Positions 9,249 through 17,293 of a DNA stretch of 64,000 nucleotides are shown here, in pieces. Made by a program: the position numbers and the translations under genes. Within the stretch, counting starts at the first letter, position 1; every line of letters starts with the position of its first letter. The notes below the pieces were generated by a model. The model did no database searches, was not told the origin of the DNA, and was given only the letters and a program-made list of their open reading frames with translations. Source of the stretch: Halobacillus dabanensis (GTDB lineage: Bacteria; Bacillota; Bacilli; Bacillales; Halobacillaceae); contig NZ_FOSB01000001.1 of the NCBI RefSeq assembly GCF_900114165.1, forward strand, positions 310,001 through 374,000, given 5' to 3'.

Positions 9249-9464
9249 ATGAAAACGATTTACGATATTCAACAATACTTAATGAAATTCGGCACGGTCA
9301 TATACATAGGTGATCGTTTAGCTGATCTCGAATTGATGGAAGAAGAAGTGCGTGAGTTATATAAATCTCAATGTATGACGACAGAAGATTATCAAATGGC
9401 GATGCTATTGTTACGAGGCGAGATCGCTCGCCAAAAAGATCGGCAATCAGGGGAGGAATCATAG
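9249..9464 (+). CDS. yqgQ: YqgQ family protein (DUF910)
   Basis: A 71-residue, all-helical protein of the YqgQ/DUF910 family, which is found next to glucokinase in many Firmicutes; the biochemical role is not known. Typical features visible are 'IYDIQQYLMKFGTVIYIGDR' near the N-terminus and a C-terminal charged helix. It starts at ATG 9249 behind AGCAGGTG. Its TAG stop shares one base with the GTG start of glcK, so the two genes are almost certainly cotranscribed and coupled. Confidence 0.9.
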   Translation: MKTIYDIQQYLMKFGTVIYIGDRLADLELMEEEVRELYKSQCMTTEDYQMAMLLLRGEIARQKDRQSGEES

Positions 9465-10420
9465 TGGAACAACTTTATATTGGAGCGGATATTGGCGGGA
9501 CTACGGTAAAACTCGCTTTTATTAAAGATGACGGATCGATAGTCGAGAAGTGGGAAATTCCAACCAATACGGAATCTGAAGGGAAGTCCATTCCTACAGA
9601 TATATCCCAATCAATCGATGAAAAACTAAAAGAAAGGAATATACATAAAGAAGCGATTATGGGAATTGGCGCAGGAGCACCAGGTTTTGTAGACACCAGT
9701 TCTGGGTTCATCCATGAAGCCGTGAATATTGGGTGGAAAAATTTTGATTTTGGTTCCCATCTAGAAGAGTTGACAGGATTTCCGGTCTGGGTGGATAATG
9801 ATGCGAACCTGGCTGCTCTTGGAGAAAATTGGCTCGGTGCTGGAAAGGGTTGTACAGAGTTGATTGCTGTCACACTCGGCACAGGTGTCGGTGGAGGAAT
9901 CATTGCCAATGGTAACGTATTGAATGGGGCAAATGGTACAGCAGCAGAACTCGGTCACGTAACAGTCGTCCCGGTTGGTGGAGTGCCTTGTAATTGTGGA
10001 AAAACAGGCTGTTTGGAGACAGTTTCCTCAGCAACAGGTATCGTTAGAAAAGCGAAAGAGATAGCAAGGTCATATCCTGATTCTTTATTGCAAACATTAT
10101 TAAAGAATGGAGAATTGACCGCCAAAGATGTGTTTGACGCAGCGGATGATGGGGATGAAGCGGCGGAAAAAGTCATTCATGAAGTTACGGATGTTCTTGG
10201 TATGGCAATAGCGAATATGGCAATAGCGATCAATCCAGAAAAAATCGTGGTCGGAGGCGGGGTTTCCAAAGCGGGAACTCAATTGCTTGCACCTTTAGAA
10301 AAAGCTTACCGTAAATATGCATTAAAGAGAACCGCAGAAGCCTCGAATTTTGGGATTGCAGAATTAGGTAATGATGCTGGCGTTATCGGAGGCGCTTATT
10401 TAGTCAAAAAGAATAAATAG
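9464..10420 (+). CDS. glcK: Glucokinase (ROK family)
   Basis: ATP-dependent phosphorylation of glucose to glucose 6-phosphate in the cytoplasm. The 318-residue protein shows the ROK pattern: phosphate-binding DIGGT at 9-13, sugar-binding Asn112/Asp113 in VDNDANLA, a second glycine-rich loop 'TLGTGVGGGI' and the ROK zinc cluster CNCGKTGC (Cys176, 178 and 183 with an upstream His). GTG 9464 is chosen because GGGAGG lies eight bases before it and the reading frame further upstream overlaps yqgQ. The gene equals B. subtilis glcK (yqgR). Confidence 0.95.
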   Translation: MEQLYIGADIGGTTVKLAFIKDDGSIVEKWEIPTNTESEGKSIPTDISQSIDEKLKERNIHKEAIMGIGAGAPGFVDTSSGFIHEAVNIGWKNFDFGSHLEELTGFPVWVDNDANLAALGENWLGAGKGCTELIAVTLGTGVGGGIIANGNVLNGANGTAAELGHVTVVPVGGVPCNCGKTGCLETVSSATGIVRKAKEIARSYPDSLLQTLLKNGELTAKDVFDAADDGDEAAEKVIHEVTDVLGMAIANMAIAINPEKIVVGGGVSKAGTQLLAPLEKAYRKYALKRTAEASNFGIAELGNDAGVIGGAYLVKKNK

Positions 10421-10431
10421 TAAAAATAATG

Positions 10432-10484
10432 AACGTCAAAAAGAGGACGAAATCTATATCAGATTTCGTCCTCTTTTTGACGTT
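10432..10484 (+). terminator. Very long terminator hairpin after glcK
   Basis: An almost perfect 24-bp stem, AACGTCAAAAAGAGGACG... with its complement, around a five-base loop. The inner part (AGAGGACGAAATCT) is followed by five T residues, so it can terminate transcription. The length is unusual for a simple terminator. Confidence 0.85.
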
Positions 10485-10883
10485 CTGATCAGACTAGTCG
10501 GGGGATGGTTTCTCCAATTTTATTGGAATGCAGTTTATTGGTTTTTGCTAATGAAGAGAGGGCTCAGGAGGGAATACCAGTAATCATGTAGGTGTATAGA
10601 TGGAGGAAGTCCTATTTTTCAACGTTTTATAAACTGTAAAAGAATAGTAATCCTAATGTCATTCCTACATCATTTGCATCCTTTATAATATTATTGTGGA
10701 CATATCCAATATATTTGCAATTCATTAAAAATAAATTTATTGAAACTTTTGTGGTACAATTTACGTCATATAGTAAGAGGCAGTTTAATATTGATTATAA
10801 GTGGAATTTCTTAAAGAAGATAAGGTATTCGGTTAAACTGTGTAAAGTTTAACCTTCAACGTACTACTAGAGGAGGAACGATC
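10485..10883. other. 399-bp intergenic region before ltaS
   Basis: I find no convincing gene on either strand. The sequence is A+T-rich, with a TACAAT hexamer at 10755-10760 that could be a -10 element but lacks a good -35. It ends in a perfect inverted repeat (10831-10854, listed separately) and the ltaS ribosome binding site. Confidence 0.6.
10831..10854. promoter_or_regulatory. Perfect inverted repeat upstream of ltaS (possible operator)
   Basis: GGTTAAACT and AGTTTAACC are exact inverted copies separated by six bases, 30 bp before the ltaS start codon. No T run follows, which argues for a protein-binding site or leader hairpin, not a terminator. Confidence 0.5.
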
Positions 10884-12764
10884 ATGCTATGGAGAAATAG
10901 AAGCATGCCTTTGTTTATCATTGCGACATTGTTATTCGGCTTGAAAACATATGTTGTTTATAGGTTCATGTTTGATTTATCAATAGAAAATCCGATGCAA
11001 GAGTTTATACTGCTATTTAATCCAATGGCAAGTGCTTATTTGATATTTGCTATAAGTGTTTGGCTGAAGCCTAAGAATCAAATGAAGTATTTACGTTGGA
11101 CGACACTGATTGGTTCCCTGATTTTATTTTTGAATTTAGTCTTTTACCGCAATTTTACGGACTTTATCACAATACCCGTTTTATTTCAGGGGAATAATGC
11201 CGCAGATCTTACGGGAAGCTTTTTAACACTTCTTCATATAGAAGATATTTTCATATTTGCAGACGTTGCGCTAATTTGGTATTTGAGCAAGAAAAAATTT
11301 GACCTTTCCGTAAGACTACCCAAACGCGGGAAAATTGCGGTTACTGCTGTTACGTTTTTACTCTTAGCAGGAAACGTTGTCCTTGCTGAAATAGAGCGCC
11401 CAATGTTATTCGTTCGCGCATTTGACCGGGAATACTTGGTGAAGAATATTGGGATTTATAATTACCATCTTTATGACGCAACGATGCAGACGAAAACGAA
11501 GGCTCAACGTGTGTTTGCTGACGGAAGCGAAATCAGTGAAATCGAAACCTACCTGGAAGAAACCTCTCCTGATAATCCCGATGAAAAAACGGATTTATAT
11601 GGAATCGCTGAGGATAAGAATGTGATATTTGTAAGTATAGAATCATTTCAGTCTTTCTTGTTTGATACCAAGATCAATGGTACAGAAACTACACCATTTC
11701 TGAATGATTTGAGACACAGTGATGACACGATTACTTTTGAGAATTTTTATCATCAAACAGCTCAAGGGAAAACATCTGATTCTGAATTTATCGTGGAAAA
11801 CTCGTTATACCCGTTAGGTAGAGGTGCTGTATACTTTACACATGCAGGTAATGAATATAATGCTCTTCCAGAAATTCTAAATGAGGAAGGTTATGAAACA
11901 TCCGTATTTCATGCGAACAACGGTAGTTTCTGGAACCGTGACGTTATGTACGATAACATTGGATATGATGAGTTTTATGATGAAAAGTCTTATCAAATCA
12001 CCCCGGAGAATTCCTTCGGGTGGGGGCTGGAAGATAAAGCATTTTTTGAACAATCGATTAAATATCTACAATCACAGGAACAACCATTTTACAGTAAGTT
12101 CATAACTCTGACACACCATTTCCCGTTCGAATTGCCGGAAGAGAAAGCGAATATTGATCAATATGATTCTAATTCTAATACACTCAATGCCTTTTTCCAG
12201 ACAGCCCGTTATACGGACGAATCTTTAGAACTATTCTTCCAGCAGTTGAAAAATGCAGGCTTGTATGAAGATTCCATTATAGTCTTAATGGGAGATCACT
12301 ATGGCATTAGTGATTTCCATAATAAAGCAATGGGACAATTCCTGGGCAAGGAAGTTACTCCATACGAACAGGTACAGTTACAGCGAGTACCATTCATGGT
12401 GCATATCCCAGGCTATGATGATGGAGAAATCAAAGAAAAAGTTGTTGGACAGATTGACGTTAAACCGACATTACTCCACTTACTTGGAATAGAAGAAAAT
12501 GGTGATATGACGTTTGGCGGTAATATGTTTGCAGAGGATCGAAAAGATTTTATCGCACTGAGAGATGGAAGCTTTATCAGTGAAAATTATGTTTATACGA
12601 ATGAACTTTGCTATGATCGTTCCACTGGTGAACAATTGACAGACGAAGCTGCAAAAGGTTGCCTGCCAATTAAAGAAAAAGTCGATCAAGATCTTCATTA
12701 CTCTGATAACATCATTTATGGTGATTTATTTAGGTTTTATGATTTTAATGAAAATGAAGAATGA
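10884..12764 (+). CDS. yqgS: Lipoteichoic acid synthase-family sulfatase-fold enzyme (LtaS/YqgS type)
   Basis: Polymerises or primes glycerol phosphate from phosphatidylglycerol onto the glycolipid anchor, building lipoteichoic acid on the outer face of the membrane. The 626 residues comprise five membrane helices (about 8-28, 42-60, 72-90, 110-128, 152-168) and an extracellular sulfatase-fold domain (from about 225). Active-site features are Glu in 'SIESFQSF', the nucleophile Thr297 in AQGKTSDSEF, and the metal-binding 'GDHYG' block. It starts at ATG 10884 behind GAGGAGGAACG. B. subtilis has four paralogues; position matches yqgS, but which paralogue this is functionally remains open. Confidence 0.9.
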   Translation: MLWRNRSMPLFIIATLLFGLKTYVVYRFMFDLSIENPMQEFILLFNPMASAYLIFAISVWLKPKNQMKYLRWTTLIGSLILFLNLVFYRNFTDFITIPVLFQGNNAADLTGSFLTLLHIEDIFIFADVALIWYLSKKKFDLSVRLPKRGKIAVTAVTFLLLAGNVVLAEIERPMLFVRAFDREYLVKNIGIYNYHLYDATMQTKTKAQRVFADGSEISEIETYLEETSPDNPDEKTDLYGIAEDKNVIFVSIESFQSFLFDTKINGTETTPFLNDLRHSDDTITFENFYHQTAQGKTSDSEFIVENSLYPLGRGAVYFTHAGNEYNALPEILNEEGYETSVFHANNGSFWNRDVMYDNIGYDEFYDEKSYQITPENSFGWGLEDKAFFEQSIKYLQSQEQPFYSKFITLTHHFPFELPEEKANIDQYDSNSNTLNAFFQTARYTDESLELFFQQLKNAGLYEDSIIVLMGDHYGISDFHNKAMGQFLGKEVTPYEQVQLQRVPFMVHIPGYDDGEIKEKVVGQIDVKPTLLHLLGIEENGDMTFGGNMFAEDRKDFIALRDGSFISENYVYTNELCYDRSTGEQLTDEAAKGCLPIKEKVDQDLHYSDNIIYGDLFRFYDFNENEE

Positions 12765-12770
12765 GGAAGA

Positions 12771-12802
12771 AGCCGTTATGACTATGTCATAACGGCTTTT
12801 TT
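12771..12802 (+). terminator. Terminator after the ltaS-family gene
   Basis: AGCCGTTATGAC and GTCATAACGGCT form a perfect 12-bp stem with a three-base loop, followed by six T residues. Confidence 0.93.
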
Positions 12803-13031
12803 CCTATGTTCTATAGTTTATATTTATAAAAATCTTTGATTGAAAAGTTCTGGCTATTCTCCGGTGCCTTAGATTACGTTGAATAGGGTTTATTTATCTT
12901 GCCTGGTATCTCGTAGTCGAGTAATTATTGAATAAATGATAACATCAAAGTTAGCTTATCAATATTTCATCATAATTTTATACGTGTAAGGGTAATGATA
13001 TGGACATATATGTTTTTGGAGGGAGAAGCAA

Positions 13032-13718
13032 ATGTTTCGATTTGAAGATGTGTACCAAGGAGTACTGCGTGATTTGAATTTTACAATTGAAAAACAGGAC
13101 AAGGTCATTCTATTTGGGCCCTCCGGGGCGGGGAAGAGTACATTATTATTTTTATTGAATCGGCTCAATGACCCTGATGAGGGAAAAATTTATTTTAATG
13201 ACAAACCTCTGGATGCTCAACCGATCACTGAGTTACGTAAAAAAGTAGGGTTGGTTTTGCAAGCACCCAACTTGTTCCCGGGGACGGTGCTGGATAATAT
13301 TAAATATGGTCCATCTCTTTTTGGAGAATGGGAGGAAAAAGAAGGAAAGAAGTTGTTGGACTATGTACAACTACCTTCAAGCTATTTAGATAGAGATGTT
13401 GAGCAACTTTCCGGAGGAGAAAAACAGAGGGTATCTTTAGCGAGGACGTTGGCCAATTCTCCGGAAGTTCTATTGTTGGATGAGCCGACAAGTGCATTGG
13501 ATTATCGGACCGCCGAAGAAATTGAAGAAGTACTTGAAGAATTGATCGAAGAGCATCGCCTGACAATGTTGATGATCACTCATAATCTTAACCAAGCACG
13601 TCGTTTAGGGAATAGGGGTTTGTTCCTAAGTGATGGTCGGCTACTTGAAGATGGCAAGATTCCCGATATGCTCGATAACCCAGAACAAAAGGAGCTTGCC
13701 GAATTTCTAGATCAGTAA
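13032..13718 (+). CDS. ABC transporter ATP-binding protein, FetA/YjkB-like
   Basis: ATPase of a UPF0014 (FetAB/YbbLM) type transporter, 228 residues. Walker A GPSGAGKST lies at 29-37, Q-loop at 'LVLQAPN', signature LSGGE near residue 120 and Walker B '[12 protein letters not shown]' after it. In E. coli the related FetAB pair was linked to iron export and oxidative-stress resistance; B. subtilis has YjkB/YjkA. The substrate here is not shown by the sequence. It starts at ATG 13032 behind GGAGGGAG and is followed after 14 bp by its membrane partner, forming a two-gene operon. Confidence 0.88.
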   Translation: MFRFEDVYQGVLRDLNFTIEKQDKVILFGPSGAGKSTLLFLLNRLNDPDEGKIYFNDKPLDAQPITELRKKVGLVLQAPNLFPGTVLDNIKYGPSLFGEWEEKEGKKLLDYVQLPSSYLDRDVEQLSGGEKQRVSLARTLANSPEVLLLDEPTSALDYRTAEEIEEVLEELIEEHRLTMLMITHNLNQARRLGNRGLFLSDGRLLEDGKIPDMLDNPEQKELAEFLDQ

Positions 13719-13732
13719 GGAAGTGACTTTAT

Positions 13733-14521
13733 TTGGCACCAGAAATTTCAAACCAATCATTAATCTTTTTAATTATTTTTGTAATCGTACCCTTAGCTCT
13801 CTCTTACTATTACCAATTAGGCGTAAGTAAGAGTGTTATATGGTCAACACTTAGAGGTACAATTCAACTTTTTGCCATTGGCTACATATTAACATTTCTT
13901 TTTGATTTGCCGGCATTGTACGGAATTCCATTTATGCTGACAGTAATGATTATTATAGCCACTTTTCATGCTCGACAAAAAGGAAAAGAATTGCCATATG
14001 TAGGGTTTATTATATTCTTTGGACTTGTAGTTATTGAGGCAGGTGTACTTTGTCTTTGGCTCATATTTGATATGATTGAATTTAAACCGTCTGAGGTTGT
14101 TCCTATGAGTGGGATGGTGATTGGAAATAGTATGACAGCCATGGGATTGGCATTAGAAAGAATGAAGACAGAGTTTAAAGAAAATAATGGTCGCTTACTT
14201 GCCTCCTTATCCCTTGGAGCAGAACCGAAACAAGCTTCTCATTTGATTATCCAGAAAACTTTGCATGCATCATTAATTCCCAACGTGGACCGGTTAAAGA
14301 CGATCGGTCTGGTTCAGCTTCCCGGTATGATGACTGGTCTCATTCTTGGTGGTGTTTCCCCCGTAATGGCTATTAAATACCAACTAGTCATTTCCTTGAG
14401 CATTTTTTCCTCTGTTTCTTTAAGTGCTATGTTCATCACATTATGTATGTACAGGTACTTCTTTAATAAAAATAAACAACTACTACAAAATGATGAAGAA
14501 ATAAGTAACTCAAGGTCTTAA
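13733..14521 (+). CDS. UPF0014/FetB-type ABC transporter permease
   Basis: A 262-residue integral membrane protein with about seven hydrophobic segments and the family signatures 'RGTIQLFAIGYIL' (after helix 1), 'MVIGNSMTAMGLAL' and 'QLPGMMTGLILGGVSP'. These mark it as the permease of a FetAB/YjkAB transporter. The start is TTG 13733, nine bases behind AAGGAAGTGA; no ATG or GTG fits better. The ATP-binding partner is encoded just upstream. Substrate could be iron or another metal; this is by analogy only. Confidence 0.88.
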   Translation: MAPEISNQSLIFLIIFVIVPLALSYYYQLGVSKSVIWSTLRGTIQLFAIGYILTFLFDLPALYGIPFMLTVMIIIATFHARQKGKELPYVGFIIFFGLVVIEAGVLCLWLIFDMIEFKPSEVVPMSGMVIGNSMTAMGLALERMKTEFKENNGRLLASLSLGAEPKQASHLIIQKTLHASLIPNVDRLKTIGLVQLPGMMTGLILGGVSPVMAIKYQLVISLSIFSSVSLSAMFITLCMYRYFFNKNKQLLQNDEEISNSRS

Positions 14522-14583
14522 TTAAAAGTGAAAATGACTTGGTATGTTTTAAAAGCTATGGTCTTTTAAATGTCCAGCTAATA

Positions 14584-14623
14584 AAAAAAGCAAGCAGGCA
14601 CCAAGGGCCGCTTGCTTTTTTTA
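14584..14623. terminator. Bidirectional terminator between the fetB-like gene and DUF2759 gene
   Basis: A-run plus GCAAGC, a 14-base loop, then GCTTGC and a T run. The A run and T run flank the stem symmetrically, so it can end transcription from both convergent genes. Confidence 0.8.
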
Positions 14624-14627
14624 TTTT

Positions 14628-14792
14628 TTAAGCAAATAAATTGTACCAGATTGTCATGACGGAGAACCAACCGAAAATCAATGCTGATATACCTGCAAAG
14701 AGTACGGCGAAGAAGTTCTTCGTTTTAAGTTCGCGAAATACAGCGAATACGCAAAGGATTGTAACGAGTAAAAGAAGAATGGCTGTTACCAA
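14628..14792 (-). CDS. Small two-helix membrane protein (DUF2759/YqgW-like)
   Basis: A 54-residue protein made almost wholly of two membrane helices (about 2-19 and 28-52) joined by 'FRELKTKNFF', the pattern of the DUF2759 family found at this place in Bacillaceae. It starts at TTG (14792) six bases behind GGGGGTG; a GTG nine bases upstream would overlap that site. Function is unknown. The gene is convergent with the fetB-like gene and divergent from the metallo-hydrolase gene. It is easily missed because of its size and TTG start. Confidence 0.75.
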   Translation of the reverse strand: MVTAILLLLVTILCVFAVFRELKTKNFFAVLFAGISALIFGWFSVMTIWYNLFA

Positions 14793-14954
14793 GTTCAGCA
14801 CCCCCAATATCTCTTTTCATTATTATCATCCAGAAGTGATGGATGTTATACTATATGTAGCGAGTATTCGTACTCATTTATTTTATAGTAAATAAAGAAA
14901 AATGTCGAGTTATCTATCCTCATTTTATAAAAATCTCAAAGAGGTGTTTAGTCA

Positions 14955-15578
14955 ATGATGAAAATTTCACGTTTACCATTGGGTCCGATGGCCACGAACG
15001 CTTACGTTGTTCATGAGAATAAAAAAGCCCTAGTGATCGACCCGGGTGGAGACTTTGAAAAACTGCAAGAATATTTGAAAGAAAGAGAGCTCGAGGTAGA
15101 AGCTATACTACTTACACATGCCCATTTCGATCATATCGGAGCAGTCGATGCTGTAAGGGAAGCTTATGATGCACCTGTCTACATACACGAAAAGGAAGCA
15201 GAGTGGCTTGGGAATCCTCAGAAAAATGGTTCGGGTTTATTTGGATTAGGGGAAATTACCGCTGCTCCGGCAGATCACCATTTTGAAATTGGTCAAGCAG
15301 AGATCGGTGGCTTTCCTTTTGAAATTCGTCATACGCCAGGACATTCACCTGGAAGTGTTTCTTTTGTATTTAGAAACCAACGCCTGACGATAGCGGGAGA
15401 TACCCTGTTTCAAAGTGGAATTGGGCGTACGGATCTTCCGGGTGGAAGTAGGGAAGAACTGGAGCGGAGTATCAAAGAACAGTTGTTCACTCTCCGTAAC
15501 GATATGAGGATTTTTCCGGGACACGGATTGCCAACAACCGTAGGAGAAGAAAGAGATACAAATCCTTTCTTTCAATAA
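14955..15578 (+). CDS. yqgX: Metallo-beta-lactamase-fold hydrolase, YqgX (glyoxalase II-like)
   Basis: A 207-residue two-metal hydrolase. The zinc motif THAHFDHIG gives His55, His57, Asp59 and His60; further ligands come from 'HTPGHSPGS', 'AGDTLF' and the C-terminal 'FPGHG'. This short glyoxalase II-like form lacks the long C-terminal substrate domain of classic glyoxalase II. In B. subtilis YqgX has been linked to bacillithiol-conjugate (S-bacillithiol lactate) hydrolysis in methylglyoxal detoxification. Start is one of two adjacent ATG codons (14955/14958) behind GAGGTG. Confidence 0.9.
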   Translation: MMKISRLPLGPMATNAYVVHENKKALVIDPGGDFEKLQEYLKERELEVEAILLTHAHFDHIGAVDAVREAYDAPVYIHEKEAEWLGNPQKNGSGLFGLGEITAAPADHHFEIGQAEIGGFPFEIRHTPGHSPGSVSFVFRNQRLTIAGDTLFQSGIGRTDLPGGSREELERSIKEQLFTLRNDMRIFPGHGLPTTVGEERDTNPFFQ

Positions 15579-15594
15579 ATATCTATACAAAAGA

Positions 15595-15629
15595 AGAACC
15601 TGTCATCCGAGGATGACAGGTTCTTTTTT
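15595..15629. terminator. Bidirectional terminator between yqgX and yqgY
   Basis: AGAACCTGTCATC and GATGACAGGTTCT form a perfect 13-bp stem with a four-base loop. It has an A-rich left flank and T run on the right, serving both convergent genes. Confidence 0.92.
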
Positions 15630-15873
15630 AGTGGCCACCAAACCCTGGTACTAAGATGAAAGAACAATAATACGTAAACCCAATCATAAAGACTGTCAAG
15701 TATGAGAAAAATATGTACACATACATACGCTCTGACAGCTTAAGGTAACCAACAGTAAGGAAAAAAGCCGTTTGAACTAAAGATAATAATGATGCTTCCA
15801 TCATATCGCCTGTATAGAACATGACAGCGAAGATACCTGTCCAAAAGGCTAGCACTCGAAACATACGATCCAT
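15628..15873 (-). CDS. yqgY: Small membrane protein, DUF2626/YqgY family
   Basis: An 81-residue protein with three membrane helices (about 5-20, 24-42 and 48-70) and the family N-terminus 'MDRMFRVLAFWTGIFAVMFY'. The frame is open to 15915 but ATG 15873, behind AAAGGAGGGGG, is the convincing start. Function unknown. It is transcribed alone and ends in a shared terminator with yqgX. Confidence 0.85.
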   Translation of the reverse strand: MDRMFRVLAFWTGIFAVMFYTGDMMEASLLSLVQTAFFLTVGYLKLSERMYVYIFFSYLTVFMIGFTYYCSFILVPGFGGH

Positions 15874-16045
15874 GCTTTTTTCCCCCTCCTTTTCTCTCGT
15901 TAAACTATCATCCATATTATAAACGACCCTGTAACAATTGTAAATAAAACGTCTTCATCTTTACTTTTCTCAGTATTTGTATTTCCCTTTACTCGTATTC
16001 CTAAAAGTAAGATTATCGGCGATTTATTTCTTTATGAAAAAAAGA

Positions 16046-16070
16046 GTTTAATTTATTGTACAAAGGTTAT
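16046..16070 (+). promoter_or_regulatory. Candidate sigma-B promoter of mgsR
   Basis: GTTTAA, 13-bp spacer, GGTTAT: eleven of twelve positions agree with the sigma-B consensus GTTTAA / GGGTAT. It lies 47 bp upstream of mgsR, which is a sigma-B-controlled stress regulator in B. subtilis. Confidence 0.6.
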
Positions 16071-16117
16071 ACAACAACTATACAATAAAGGTGTTAAATT
16101 AGCGAGGAGCGGTGAAG

Positions 16118-16501
16118 ATGGAAGATATAATATTTTATACGTACCCAAGTTGTACATCCTGTCGACGCACGAAGTCATGGTTAAACAAGCAGGGGGTGGA
16201 TTTTAACGAAAAGCATTTGTTTCGTCAGACTCCTTCCGCCGATGAGTTACGAAGAATTCTTTCTCTTACAACACACGGTATAGATGAAATTCTGGCCAAA
16301 CGGAGTAAAGAATACAAAACCCTTGAGGTGGATGTAGAGGACTTATCCTTGAATGAGTTCTTAGATCTACTCATTGAAAAGCCAAAGCTTTTGAGAAGGC
16401 CTATTTTAACCAACGGAGAGAGTCTTGTGGTCGGTTATGATGTTGACGGTTTACGGGGGATAGTAGATGTACGAATGGATTACAAAGCAAATATTTCCTA
16501 A
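16118..16501 (+). CDS. mgsR: Spx/ArsC-family stress regulator MgsR
   Basis: A 127-residue thioredoxin-fold protein of the Spx/ArsC family. The redox switch CTSC is present (Cys12 and Cys15), followed by 'RRTKSWL', and the C-terminus has the 'RPILTNGESLVVGYD' block that contacts RNA polymerase alpha subunit in Spx relatives. In B. subtilis MgsR (YqgZ) drives part of the sigma-B general stress regulon. Position and the sigma-B-like promoter support this over Spx itself. ATG 16118 lies eight bases behind GAGGAG; a GTG at 16112 is too close to that site. Confidence 0.88.
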   Translation: MEDIIFYTYPSCTSCRRTKSWLNKQGVDFNEKHLFRQTPSADELRRILSLTTHGIDEILAKRSKEYKTLEVDVEDLSLNEFLDLLIEKPKLLRRPILTNGESLVVGYDVDGLRGIVDVRMDYKANIS

Positions 16502-16511
16502 CTTATTGCGA

Positions 16512-16538
16512 AACGCATCTCTATAATTGAGATGCGTT
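16512..16538. terminator. Hairpin between mgsR and comGG (convergent genes)
   Basis: AACGCATCTC and GAGATGCGTT form a perfect 10-bp stem around seven bases. The T run after it is short, so termination strength is uncertain; it touches the end of comGG. Confidence 0.65.
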
Positions 16539-16926
16539 ATTTGCTTAGAGAGTGAAAAGTCATGGTATGCTTTATACCTCCAAAACGATCAGTGATAATC
16601 CAATCACAAGCCCAGTTCATTTCTGATTCCCTGATACAATTCGCTGTTCCTTCTCCATTTGGTGTAGAATGAATAAAGTCATGCTGAGCTGATAGTTCTG
16701 GAAGGATGACTAACTCCTCTTCCAGAGGATTGCGTGATTGTTCTAGTATATGTTGTTTTACAACTGCTGACTTATGAGTGCTTGTCTGTATTAATTGGCT
16801 TTTCAATTGTTGAACACCTGTGAAAGTTACAAGCAGAAGTAAATAACAAACCATCAGCACCCATGGGAAAATACTACCTTTTTCATCACTTAGGAAGGTG
16901 AATGAGGTATTTGTATATCGCACCAT
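16537..16926 (-). CDS. comGG: ComGG, competence pseudopilus minor protein
   Basis: A 129-residue protein with an atypical prepilin-like N-terminus: 'DEKGSIFPWVLMVCYLLLLV' (about 14-33) is a membrane helix without the classic G-F-T-L-E cleavage motif, as in other ComGG proteins. It is the last gene of the comG operon and overlaps comGF by 41 bases. The start is ATG 16926 behind GTGGAGATG. In B. subtilis ComGG belongs to the minor pseudopilins that help build the DNA-uptake pilus. Sequence conservation is low; operon position carries most of the evidence. Confidence 0.8.
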   Translation of the reverse strand: MVRYTNTSFTFLSDEKGSIFPWVLMVCYLLLLVTFTGVQQLKSQLIQTSTHKSAVVKQHILEQSRNPLEEELVILPELSAQHDFIHSTPNGEGTANCIRESEMNWACDWIITDRFGGIKHTMTFHSLSK

Positions 16927-17293
16927 TCATCATCTCCACTTTCATTTGGATAGAAGATTCTTTTCTACTAAAGTGGATATTCCTTACTCCTTGGATCATA
17001 ACTTCATGTCCCTTCCGATCCACCCTTCGTCGTACCACCGATTCATACTGGTCAATAACGACATGCCGCTGTTGTTGGTCGATGAAAGATAATATCTCCG
17101 AGCGCACCATAAAACTTCTTGATTGGTTTAGTTCCTCTTGGATGATTGCTGATAATTGGCGTGCAGAAGTTTCTGTATAATAATCCTCCGTCTTAAATAA
17201 TGAAATAAGTGGTACAGAAATGGAGAGAATAGTCATCGTCAATAATAGGGTGATTATGACTTCCAAAAGAGTAAAGCCCACTTCATTCCGCAT
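16886..17293 (-). CDS. comGF: ComGF, competence minor pseudopilin
   Basis: A 135-residue type IV pilin-like protein. The prepilin motif 'EVGFTLLEVIITLLLTMTIL' follows a seven-residue leader, giving a likely ComC peptidase cut after Gly. I start at ATG 17293 behind AAGGAG (10-base spacing). The open frame reaches 17365, but that stretch is the end of comGE read in another frame. It overlaps comGE by 11 bases and comGG by 41, the tight packing usual for comG. Confidence 0.87.
   Translation of the reverse strand: MRNEVGFTLLEVIITLLLTMTILSISVPLISLFKTEDYYTETSARQLSAIIQEELNQSRSFMVRSEILSFIDQQQRHVVIDQYESVVRRRVDRKGHEVMIQGVRNIHFSRKESSIQMKVEMMNGAIYKYLIHLPK

Noticed and set aside
9475-9909. 144-codon antisense frame in glcK
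   Set aside because: Shadow of the well-supported glucokinase frame; no start signal.
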